NCBI RefSeq assembly: GCF_000374825.1
Contig: NZ_KB895384.1
Location: 1 to 64,000, forward strand
DNA: 64,000 nucleotides
Direction: 5' to 3'
From: Paenibacillus sanguinis 2301083 = DSM 16941
Lineage (GTDB): Bacteria > Bacillota > Bacilli > Paenibacillales > Paenibacillaceae
This document shows positions 25,655-34,021 of the stretch, piece after piece. The number at the start of each line of letters is the position of its first letter. The first letter of the stretch is position 1. The notes under the pieces were generated by a model that saw only the letters and a list, made by a program, of their open reading frames with translations, was not told where the DNA came from and made no database searches. Position numbers and translations under genes: made by a program.

Positions 25655-27973
25655 ATGAAATTTACGGACGGCAACTGGATGATTCGCGAGGAATTTAAGC
25701 TTGATACAGCGGTACAGGCTTATGATTTTATGATTCAGGACAATACCTTGGTCGCCTCGGCGTCGACGACGCCAATCGCTGGTCGCGGCAACATGATTAA
25801 TACAACCTTGCTGACGATGCAATTCCATTCCCCGCTCCCAGGTGTGATTGGGGTCAAGCTGATCCACTTTGCTGGCACCATTGATCATGGTCCACACTTT
25901 GAATTAGCCAAGGGCGGGGCTCATGTGGAAATTGCCGAGCATGAGGAATATGCCGAATTGAAGAGCGGCAGCTTGAGTGTACGAATCCAGAAGGGTCCGC
26001 AATGGTCTGTTGACTTCTATCGTGGTGAAGAACGCATCACCGGTAGCCGGGCCAAATCGATGGCTCATATCACGGAGAACAATGGGAACGTTTACATGCG
26101 CGAAGAGCTGGATTTGCGTGTAGGCGAATGGGTTTACGGCCTGGGTGAGCGTTTCACTTCCTTTGTCAAAAACGGGCAAGTCGTGGATATTTGGAATAAG
26201 GACGGGGGCACAAGCTCCGAGCAATCCTACAAAAATATTCCTTTCTACGTGACTAATAAAGGCTACGGTGTGCTGGTCAATGATCCGGGTGCGGTGTCCT
26301 TTGAAGTAGCTTCGGAAAAAGTGAAAAAAGTGCAATTCAGCGTTCCCGGTGAATCGCTCGAATATTTCGTGATCGACGGTCCTGAACCGAAGGAGGTGCT
26401 GAACAAATACACGGCTTTGACAGGTAAGCCTTCTCTGCCGCCAGCCTGGAGCTTTGGGCTGTGGCTGACGACCTCCTTTACCACTAACTATGACGAAGCT
26501 ACGGTGAACTCCTTTGTGGATGGCATGGCTGAACGCGATCTGCCGCTGCATGTGTTCCATTTCGATTGCTTCTGGATGCGTGAATTCCACTGGACTGACT
26601 TTAAATGGGATGAGCGTGTTTTCCCGGACCCCGTAGGCATGCTGAAACGCTTGAAGGAAAAGGGCCTGAAGATTTGCGTATGGATTAATCCTTACATTGG
26701 CCAACGCTCGCGTCTGTTTGAAGAAGGCAAAGCAAACGGCTATCTGGTGAAGAAAGCAAACGGTGATGTATGGCAATGGAACATGTGGCAGCCAGGCATG
26801 GCCTTGGTGGACTTCACCAATCCGGCTGCTTGCGAGTGGTTTGCGGGTTATCTGCGCGAGATGGTCGATATGGGCGTAGACAGCTTCAAGACCGACTTTG
26901 GTGAACGGATTCCGACGGATGTGGTCTACCATGACGGCTCCGATCCGGTAAAAATGCACAACTACTATACCTACCTTTACAACAAGGTTGTGTTTGAAGT
27001 CTTGGAAGAAAAGATAGGCAAGAACCAGGCTGCATTGTTTGCTCGTTCAGCTACGGTTGGCGGGCAGAAATTCCCGGTTCACTGGGGCGGCGACTGCTAT
27101 GCCGATTATGAATCCATGGCAGAAAGTTTGCGTGGAGGCTTGTCCCTGGGGCTGTCCGGCTTCGGATTCTGGAGCCATGACATCGGCGGCTTCGAGAATA
27201 CGGCGCCTGCGCATGTATTCAAGCGCTGGCTAGCCTTTGGCTTGCTGTCCAGCCACAGCCGTCTGCATGGCAGCAGCTCCTACCGAGTGCCTTGGGTGTA
27301 TGATGATGAAGCGGTTGATGTTACGCGTTTCTTCACCAAGCTGAAATGCAGCTTGATGCCGTACATGTTTGATACAGCCGTTCAGGCGACAGAGCAAGGT
27401 GTGCCGACGATGCGTGCGATGTTCCTGGAATTCCCGGAGGATCCGGGGAGTGAAACATTGGACCGCCAGTATATGCTGGGTGATTCTGTCCTGGTGGCCC
27501 CGGTATTCAGCGAGCAGGGTGAGGTCTCTTACTATTTGCCAGAAGGAACATGGACGCATCTTCTCACCGGGAAAGTGGCCCAAGGCGGCAAATGGTATAA
27601 AGAGAAATATGATTTCTTCGGCTTGCCGCTGTTTGTGCGGGAGAACTCGATTGTGGCGAAGGGCGCCAACGACAATCGCCCGGATTATGACTATGCGGAT
27701 GGCGTAGAGCTTGGCCTCTATCAAATTCAGGATGGAGCTAACATATCGCGCACAGTGCGGAACATCGAGGGAGAAAGTGAACTTCAGGTAGCTGTCTCGC
27801 GTAACGGCAATACATTGAAGCTAACAGCAGAAGGTGCAGGCAAACCGTTTAACATAGCACTTCATGGACTAGGTGAGGTTTCCTCCGTACAAGGCGGCGT
27901 GCTCGCCGATAACGGTGTCATTGAAGCAGGTCGCTTCAACGGACAAACCGAAGTGGTAATTACCTTAAAATAA
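25655..27973 (+). CDS. GH31 alpha-xylosidase (YicI-like)
   Basis: A 772-residue GH31 enzyme matching E. coli YicI alpha-xylosidase in length and motifs. The nucleophile D414 is in SFKTDFGERIP and the acid/base D480 in WGGDCYADYESMAESLRGG (D416 and D482 in YicI). VFHFDCFWMREFHWTDFKWD and FWSHDIGGFENTAP are also typical. It removes terminal alpha-1,6-xylose from xyloglucan oligosaccharides (isoprimeverose units). There is no signal peptide, so it acts in the cytoplasm on imported sugars. AAAGGCGG lies upstream. It is divergent from an AraC regulator. Confidence 0.93.
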   Translation: MKFTDGNWMIREEFKLDTAVQAYDFMIQDNTLVASASTTPIAGRGNMINTTLLTMQFHSPLPGVIGVKLIHFAGTIDHGPHFELAKGGAHVEIAEHEEYAELKSGSLSVRIQKGPQWSVDFYRGEERITGSRAKSMAHITENNGNVYMREELDLRVGEWVYGLGERFTSFVKNGQVVDIWNKDGGTSSEQSYKNIPFYVTNKGYGVLVNDPGAVSFEVASEKVKKVQFSVPGESLEYFVIDGPEPKEVLNKYTALTGKPSLPPAWSFGLWLTTSFTTNYDEATVNSFVDGMAERDLPLHVFHFDCFWMREFHWTDFKWDERVFPDPVGMLKRLKEKGLKICVWINPYIGQRSRLFEEGKANGYLVKKANGDVWQWNMWQPGMALVDFTNPAACEWFAGYLREMVDMGVDSFKTDFGERIPTDVVYHDGSDPVKMHNYYTYLYNKVVFEVLEEKIGKNQAALFARSATVGGQKFPVHWGGDCYADYESMAESLRGGLSLGLSGFGFWSHDIGGFENTAPAHVFKRWLAFGLLSSHSRLHGSSSYRVPWVYDDEAVDVTRFFTKLKCSLMPYMFDTAVQATEQGVPTMRAMFLEFPEDPGSETLDRQYMLGDSVLVAPVFSEQGEVSYYLPEGTWTHLLTGKVAQGGKWYKEKYDFFGLPLFVRENSIVAKGANDNRPDYDYADGVELGLYQIQDGANISRTVRNIEGESELQVAVSRNGNTLKLTAEGAGKPFNIALHGLGEVSSVQGGVLADNGVIEAGRFNGQTEVVITLK

Positions 27974-28015
27974 GTAGCTCGGGTAAGTAAAACGCCAGTA
28001 TAATAGAAATAACGG

Positions 28016-28052
28016 AAATATCCCCTTTCCCTGGTGTTAGGGGATATTTTCG
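28016..28052 (+). terminator. Terminator after the alpha-xylosidase gene
   Basis: AAATATCCCC pairs with GGGGATATTT (ten pairs, 14-base loop) and a T run follows. It lies 43 bases after the GH31 stop. Confidence 0.85.
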
Positions 28053-28069
28053 TATTATCAGTTGAACCA

Positions 28070-28227
28070 AAGAAAAGGCAAAATAAGCAAGCGGGAAAAA
28101 TGATTCTGAAGAAGTGGAGCGTTCGCCTTTGGGAATGGATTTCTACCTTATAAGAACTAATTGAATCAAGAAATCCATGAGCAACAGCGATCGCAAGAAC
28201 ATTTTTTCTCGTCTGCATCTTTGCGTT
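28070..28227. repeat. Palindromic intergenic repeat A, copy 2
   Basis: The left arm AAAGGCAAAATAAGCAAGCG and a right arm that is its degenerate reverse complement (from TTTTTTCTCGTCTGCATCTT to TTGCG) enclose a middle with GTTCGCCTTTGGGAATGG and ATTTCTACC. Outside, AGTTGAAC and GTTCAACT flank. The structure is MITE-like, about 158 bases, non-coding, between the GH31 terminator and the kinase gene. Confidence 0.7.
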
Positions 28228-28291
28228 ATTCATAAGTTCAACTTATATAGAAGCTGTGCTTTTTGAACTACCTCTTTAAGGGGAAGATGCC

Positions 28292-30064
28292 ATGCTGAAT
28301 AAAATGATTCGTTTTACCAACAACCTGAAGCTTAAGCATAAGCTTCTTATTTCTTATATTGTGGTGGTGATGATCCCCGTGCTTATCGTCGGAGTGGGTG
28401 TCACCGCTTATTTTCGCCATCAGGCTATGGAACGAGCGATTGCTCAAACAACTAACAACGTTGAAAAGGTGAAGACGCGTACGGGCATGATGCTACGGGT
28501 GCCCAGCGATATTTCCGATATGATCATGCTGGATCGGGAGCTGGCAACAGCGGTCAAGACGGAGTATTCCGACGTGCTTGAACTGACCAAATCCTATTTG
28601 GAGTACGATCATTTTCGCGAATATATTCTTCAATACCGGGAAATTTCCGGCATTCGTTTCTATTACGATAATCCGACTCTAATCAACAATCTGGAATTCA
28701 TCCCGATTAATGAAGAAATTGAACAGACTTACTGGTTTAAGCAAGCGATGGAGAGCAAGCGAATAGGCTGGTTTTACATCAATGATGATGAAGAGTTTAC
28801 TGTCAAGCGGCTTAGCTTGATCAGGCAGATATCCTTTGAAGGTACGCGAAAAAGCGGTGTCTTAATGGTTATTATCAATCAGGAAGAGCTGAACCGCATG
28901 CTGCAGCAGGAGCCATTCGAGACAATGATCACTGATGATATGGGGGTGGTCGTTGCAGCCAAGAACTCGTCTCTTGTCGGCAAAACGCTGAACGAGCTTG
29001 ATTATGGCATTGATCTTAGAACTCAGCAAAAGGGGACGCTGAAGGTGGAGAGCCAAGGCGAGCCTGCTTATCTTGTCATAGACACGCTAACGCCGGATTC
29101 GAGCATGAACAGTCTGAAATTTATCTCGGTATTTACCACTGAATCTATCGTCAAGGACGCGAATACTGTCAGCTTGATGGGGTTATTCATTATTTTACTG
29201 GTCCTGCTGCTCGCCCTTATTTTTGTCTATACCGTTTCCTTCCTGACGACAAACCGCTTGCTTCGATTAAGCCGGCATTTGAACCGACTGGCCCTGGGAG
29301 ATTTGACAGTTGTCTCACGGATTGATGGTCAGGATGAAATCGGTCAGCTATCCCGTCAATTTAATTATATGGTAGAAAGCATACGCCGGCTGATGGATCA
29401 GGTTGTGGAGAAGACAGAGCAAAATAATTCGCTTGAGTTGGCTCAGCGGGAGATCAAGCTGAAGATGATGGCCAGCCAGATCAATCCACATTTCCTGTTC
29501 AATGCCCTGGAATCCATTCGGATGAATGCGCTTCTGAAGGGAGATCAGGAAATTGCCAACGTGGTGCGCAGATTAGGGAAGATGATGCGTAAAAGTCTGG
29601 AGGTAGGCCGGGAGAGCATCATGCTCAAAGAAGAGCTTGAAATGGTCAGCTCCTATCTGGAGATTCAGAAATTTCGCTATGAGGATCGCTTAAAGTTCAC
29701 GTTAACTGTTGATCCCGAGGCTTCATTGCTGCGTGTGCCGCCGTTGATCATACAACCCCTTGTGGAGAATGCCGTAGTGCACGGGGTAGAGAACAAGGAG
29801 GATGGGGTGCATGTGGTGGTCAAGGTTGAAGTAGTAGACGGATTGGCCCATGTCACGGTCAGCGATAACGGAATGGGGATAGAGCCAGATCGGCTGGAAG
29901 AGGTAAGCCGTCTGATTAAGGAGGTTAGGGAGCCGGAGCAAGGGCGAATAGGCTTGCGCAATGTTCATCAAAGACTTGTATTGTCTTACGGTGAGCAGCA
30001 TGGTCTCCATATAGTCAGCATGCTGGGACAAGGAACACAAATTTCGTTTACGCTTCCGGTCTAA
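28292..30064 (+). CDS. YesM-type sensor histidine kinase
   Basis: A 590-residue membrane kinase. TM1 is at about 18-38 (LLISYIVVVMIPVLIVGVGV), followed by an extracellular sensor domain of about 245 residues, TM2 near 287-310 (LMGLFIILLVLLLALIFVYT), a HAMP domain, the phospho-acceptor His in ASQINPHFLFNALESIRMNA, and an HATPase domain with LVENAVVHGVENKEDG. It presumably senses a sugar or its binding protein and phosphorylates a YesN regulator. No regulator gene is adjacent: the next gene is a permease and the closest YesN-type gene is at 22838. The AAGGGGAAG site precedes ATG 28292. Confidence 0.92.
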   Translation: MLNKMIRFTNNLKLKHKLLISYIVVVMIPVLIVGVGVTAYFRHQAMERAIAQTTNNVEKVKTRTGMMLRVPSDISDMIMLDRELATAVKTEYSDVLELTKSYLEYDHFREYILQYREISGIRFYYDNPTLINNLEFIPINEEIEQTYWFKQAMESKRIGWFYINDDEEFTVKRLSLIRQISFEGTRKSGVLMVIINQEELNRMLQQEPFETMITDDMGVVVAAKNSSLVGKTLNELDYGIDLRTQQKGTLKVESQGEPAYLVIDTLTPDSSMNSLKFISVFTTESIVKDANTVSLMGLFIILLVLLLALIFVYTVSFLTTNRLLRLSRHLNRLALGDLTVVSRIDGQDEIGQLSRQFNYMVESIRRLMDQVVEKTEQNNSLELAQREIKLKMMASQINPHFLFNALESIRMNALLKGDQEIANVVRRLGKMMRKSLEVGRESIMLKEELEMVSSYLEIQKFRYEDRLKFTLTVDPEASLLRVPPLIIQPLVENAVVHGVENKEDGVHVVVKVEVVDGLAHVTVSDNGMGIEPDRLEEVSRLIKEVREPEQGRIGLRNVHQRLVLSYGEQHGLHIVSMLGQGTQISFTLPV

Positions 30065-30188
30065 TTCTTTCATCTATTTTAAGGGACCAATATCTAATTT
30101 CTATATGGTTTTCTGCAAAATCTGCCGGGTATTTATGCCCTTCTCTTTTAGATATCATAAAGATATAGACGAGAGGGGGATTGGATTA

Positions 30189-31172
30189 ATGGAAGCGTTG
30201 TCAATCGAAGCTGATACTAGAAAATCCAGTGCGATTCCTAAATCGCCCAAAAAGCCGAAGATGGGAATTTGGAAAAGTATCGTTCAACAGAAATACTTGT
30301 ATTTAATGTCATTGCCTTTCATCATTTGGCTATTTGTATTCAATTACTTGCCCATTGCGGGTTGGGTGATGGCCTTTCAGAATTACAAGCCACGAAATAA
30401 ATCGTTTCTAAACCAGGAATGGGTTGGGTTCAAAAATTTCGTTGATTTATTTCAAGATGAACGCTTCTACCTTGTATTGCGAAATACACTTGCTATGAGT
30501 GTTCTCTCATTGGTTTTTGGGTTTGTCGTGCCGATCCTTTTTGCGGTATTTTTAAACGAGCTGAAGGGAACGGCGTTCAAGCGGACGGTTCAGACTGTAT
30601 CTTACCTGCCCCACTTTGTTTCCTGGGTTGTTGTTGGGGGGATTGTAACGAAAATGCTTTCCATAGACGGCGGAATCGTTAACGAATTGCTGTTGACCTT
30701 TCAGCTTATTGATGAGCCGATCCAGTTCATGGCCAAGGGAGAGTGGTTTTGGGGAATTGTAACCGCTTCAGATATTTGGAAGGAAACGGGGTGGAACGCG
30801 ATCATTTACTTGGCGGCCATTACCGGCATTGACAAAGAATTGTATGAGGCTGCGCGTGTAGACGGGGCTGGACGGTTCAAGCAAATTTGGAACATCACTC
30901 TGCCGGGGATTCGGACAACGATTTCAGTTTTGCTGATTATGTCCATCGGGCACTTGATTGGCATCGGGTTTGAGAAGCAATTCCAGCTTAGCAATTCACT
31001 GGTTACCGATTATTCTGAAGTGCTTGATCTGTATGCGCTAAATTACGGGATCAATATTAATCGCTTCTCCTATGGTACAGCCATTAGTATGTTCACCTCT
31101 GTCGTCAGCATTATCTTGTTGCTCACGGCCAACGGTATCATGAAGAAGACGACCAAAGAAAGCATTATGTAG
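30189..31172 (+). CDS. ABC transporter permease (LplB-like)
   Basis: A 327-residue permease of the LplB/YteP family used for complex plant-cell-wall oligosaccharides. A long N-terminal cytoplasmic tail precedes MSLPFIIWLFVFNYLPIAGW; the EAA loop is near 215 (LYEAARVDGAGRFKQIWNIT). ATG 30189 is chosen because AGAGGGGG lies 8-9 bases upstream; the longer frame to 30105 lacks a site. It pairs with the next permease and the lipoprotein at 32200, with no ATPase gene nearby. Confidence 0.88.
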   Translation: MEALSIEADTRKSSAIPKSPKKPKMGIWKSIVQQKYLYLMSLPFIIWLFVFNYLPIAGWVMAFQNYKPRNKSFLNQEWVGFKNFVDLFQDERFYLVLRNTLAMSVLSLVFGFVVPILFAVFLNELKGTAFKRTVQTVSYLPHFVSWVVVGGIVTKMLSIDGGIVNELLLTFQLIDEPIQFMAKGEWFWGIVTASDIWKETGWNAIIYLAAITGIDKELYEAARVDGAGRFKQIWNITLPGIRTTISVLLIMSIGHLIGIGFEKQFQLSNSLVTDYSEVLDLYALNYGININRFSYGTAISMFTSVVSIILLLTANGIMKKTTKESIM

Positions 31173-31184
31173 GGGGGACAAAGG

Positions 31185-32087
31185 ATGGCTGCATCCAAAG
31201 CTTTCAACTCAACCAGATCGGAGAAGATATTCGATATTTGCAATATTATCATCATGAGCATCATTATGGTCATCACCTTGTATCCGTTTCTGAACGTATT
31301 GGCAATCTCGCTGAATGATTCTACGGATACGGTACGTGGCGGGATCTACTTGTGGCCCCGTGAGCTGACCTGGGAGAACTATCGCACCATATTCAGTTAT
31401 ACCGGCTTGATTCAGGGTTTGAAAATAACACTGCTTCGTACATTGACGGGGACTATATTGGGATTAATTAGCTCATCCATGCTGGCCTATACGCTCAGCC
31501 GCCAGGATTTCCGATCACGGAAGTTCGTTTCTACCTTCCTGGCCTTAACGATGTATTTCTCTGGTGGGCTTGTACCAACGTACATGCTGATGAAGCAAAT
31601 GCATTTGATTGGAACCTTCTGGATTTATATTCTTCCAGGGGCGGTTGCCGCATTCAACGTATTTATTATTCGTTCCTTTATTGATGGCCTGCCCTATGCC
31701 TTGCAGGAATCGGCCAAACTTGACGGTGCCAATGATTTTACGATTTATTACAAAATTATCCTGCCGCTATGTAAGCCGGTACTGGCAACCATCGCCTTGT
31801 TCCTGGCTGTAGGCCAATGGAATTCCTGGTTTGATACCTATCTGTATAACGGTAACAAACCGCAGTGGACCACCTTGCAGTACGAGCTGATGAAAGTGCT
31901 GGCAAGTACAAACCAAGGGGCGGGAATGACCAATGCGAACGATCTGGCGAACCAGATGGCTCAGGTATCGCCGGAATCCATCAAGATGGCTATTACTATT
32001 GTAGTCACACTGCCGATATTGTTCGTTTATCCCTTCTTGCAACGGTATTTTGTCTCCGGGATGACCCTTGGTGCAGTGAAGGCTTAA
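31185..32087 (+). CDS. ABC transporter permease (YtcP/LplC-like)
   Basis: A 300-residue permease, partner of LplB-like 30189. It begins with a short cytoplasmic tail and a helix (ICNIIIMSIIMVITLYPFLN), has SLNDSTDTVRGGIYLWPREL, a conserved turn after the first helix, and an EAA-like loop (LQESAKLDGANDFTIYYKII, where E-S-A replaces E-A-A). The C-terminal PFLQRYFVSGMTLGAVKA is characteristic of this family. GGGGGGAC precedes the ATG. Confidence 0.9.
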   Translation: MAASKAFNSTRSEKIFDICNIIIMSIIMVITLYPFLNVLAISLNDSTDTVRGGIYLWPRELTWENYRTIFSYTGLIQGLKITLLRTLTGTILGLISSSMLAYTLSRQDFRSRKFVSTFLALTMYFSGGLVPTYMLMKQMHLIGTFWIYILPGAVAAFNVFIIRSFIDGLPYALQESAKLDGANDFTIYYKIILPLCKPVLATIALFLAVGQWNSWFDTYLYNGNKPQWTTLQYELMKVLASTNQGAGMTNANDLANQMAQVSPESIKMAITIVVTLPILFVYPFLQRYFVSGMTLGAVKA

Positions 32088-32199
32088 AGTCAGCTGGCTT
32101 GTCTTCGCTAAGGTTCTCTAATCATTTGTAAAGGTACCACCAGGCTTGGCCTGATATATGATACAGATTTATTCAATTATCTTTAGGGGGACAGCAAAT

Positions 32200-33921
32200 A
32201 TGAAGTGGAAAAGTTCAAAAGCTTTCGCTGCGCTTTTACTGGCAACGACATTGCTCATTGGTGGTTGTGGCAGCAATGATGGGAGTGCATCTGAGGGCAA
32301 CAAGGGTCAAAATACAGGTGTGGAAGACAACAGTCCGGTTACCTTCTCCTTTTTTGGAGCCGATTCAAGCCCGAACTGGAACAATATGCAGGATGATGTA
32401 GGTAAAGCAATTACAGAGAAAACGGGTGTTACACTAGACGCAGAATTTGATGTAGGCGCTGGCGGTGGGCAAAGCAAGGTGGCCTTGATGGCTGCAAGCG
32501 GTGATGTGCCTGATCTGATCTTTGCTAAAGGCGAGCTTTCCAAGTTAATTGATGCCGGACTTATCATCGATTTGACTGATCTTATTGAGGAGCATGCGCC
32601 GAATATCAAGAAAATTTTTAGTGAAAATATGAATCGCTTGAAATACAGTAACGAAGATCCTTCGATCTACTCGATTGTCACGAATATGGGCGTTGATAAT
32701 CAATATTTCGATGCCACCGGCGGGTTTGAAATTCAACACCGGGTATTAAAAGAATTGGGCTATCCTGAAGTTCGCACGGTCCAGGATTATGAGAATGTAT
32801 TAAAGGAATATTATGCCAAGCATCCCACGACGGATGGACAGCCAACGATTCCCCTTACCTTGAGCGCAGACGACTGGAGAATTATGATCACCGTTACCAA
32901 TCCGGCCGCCTTTGCCACGGGGGCGCCTGACGATGGGGAATACTATGTGGATCCCGAGACCTATGAAGCGAAGCTGCATTATAAACGTCCGGAAGAAAAG
33001 GAGTATTTTCGCTGGCTGAACCATATGTTTAATGAAGGCTTGCTGGATAAGGATGCATTTGTGCAGAAGGAAGACCAATACAAAGCTAAAATTGCCAGTG
33101 GTCGTGTTCTTGGATTAATCGACCAGGAATGGGGATATAACGATGCTGAGAATGCTCTGAAAAATGCAGGTAAAAATGAATATACCTATGCGCACTTCCC
33201 TGTTGTTCTGAGCGAGGAATACAAGGATCATTCCTTCCAGACATCCGGGGTTGACGGCTACGGTATTGCCATTACAACAGCTTGCGAGGACCCGGTTCGT
33301 GCGATTAAATTTCTTGACTATTTAGCTTCGGATGAAGGTCAGGTTTTGAGAAATTGGGGAATTGAAGGCAAGCATTATACAGTAGATGAAAATGGCAAAC
33401 GGATCATTCCCAAAGATATTCAAGATAGAAGAGTTAATGATTCAGCCAACTTTACCAAAGAAACAGGCTTGGGCAATCCGGGCGGTCTGTACTTGACCTT
33501 AAGCGCCCGTTACGGAGACGGTGTGAAGGATTCTACAGGCAACTACTATACGATTAATTTCCCTGAACAAATCATAGAATCCTATTCTGATGCGGAAAAG
33601 GAATCGTTGAAAGCTTACAATGCAACAACATGGAAGGACCTTTACCCTCAGGAGAGCGATTTCGAGCCTAAGGAATGGGGAGCATTGTACAATATGCCAG
33701 TTCCAACCGATGGCGACTACCAAGTGATTTTCCAAAAAACGCAGGATATTATCCGCAAGCGGATTCCTGAGGCTATATTGGCCAAACCGGATCAATTTGA
33801 CGCTGTGTTCGATAGCTTTTTGGCAGAGCTGGATAAGGCTGGTGCGGCAAAAATGGAAGCTGAATTTTCCGAATTGGTTAAGGATAGAGCAGCTCTCTTT
33901 ACAGGCAAAAATATTGAATAA
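32200..33921 (+). CDS. Extracellular substrate-binding lipoprotein (LplA-like)
   Basis: A 573-residue lipoprotein (ALLLATTLLIGGCGSND, Cys near 22). The mature protein has the large two-lobe fold of LplA/YtcQ binding proteins: VTFSFFGADSSPNWNNMQDD near 50, then VPDLIFAKGELSKLIDAGLI. These proteins bind oligosaccharides too large for MsmE-type receptors. ATG 32200 is chosen over the open frame to 32158 because AGGGGG is eight to nine bases upstream. A strong terminator follows, so kinase, permeases and receptor likely form one unit with internal promoters. Confidence 0.9.
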   Translation: MKWKSSKAFAALLLATTLLIGGCGSNDGSASEGNKGQNTGVEDNSPVTFSFFGADSSPNWNNMQDDVGKAITEKTGVTLDAEFDVGAGGGQSKVALMAASGDVPDLIFAKGELSKLIDAGLIIDLTDLIEEHAPNIKKIFSENMNRLKYSNEDPSIYSIVTNMGVDNQYFDATGGFEIQHRVLKELGYPEVRTVQDYENVLKEYYAKHPTTDGQPTIPLTLSADDWRIMITVTNPAAFATGAPDDGEYYVDPETYEAKLHYKRPEEKEYFRWLNHMFNEGLLDKDAFVQKEDQYKAKIASGRVLGLIDQEWGYNDAENALKNAGKNEYTYAHFPVVLSEEYKDHSFQTSGVDGYGIAITTACEDPVRAIKFLDYLASDEGQVLRNWGIEGKHYTVDENGKRIIPKDIQDRRVNDSANFTKETGLGNPGGLYLTLSARYGDGVKDSTGNYYTINFPEQIIESYSDAEKESLKAYNATTWKDLYPQESDFEPKEWGALYNMPVPTDGDYQVIFQKTQDIIRKRIPEAILAKPDQFDAVFDSFLAELDKAGAAKMEAEFSELVKDRAALFTGKNIE

Positions 33922-33957
33922 TCTTGACTTGATAGTCAAAACCGCATATTTTGATTA

Positions 33958-33991
33958 GAGAAAAGGCCCGTTGTTTTCGGGCTTTTTTCTC
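33958..33991 (+). terminator. Terminator after the LplA-like gene
   Basis: GAGAAAAGGCCCG pairs with CGGGCTTTTTTCTC, loop TTGTTTT, with six T residues built into the stem arm. It lies 37 bases after the stop of the binding protein. Confidence 0.9.
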
Positions 33992-34021
33992 TTAACTATT
34001 GAAGCTATGGAGGCATGAAGC

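Noticed and set aside
25904-26959. Minus-strand frame of 351 codons within GH31
   Set aside because: It is the mirror of a strong GH31 gene with all catalytic motifs; no start signal or known domain.
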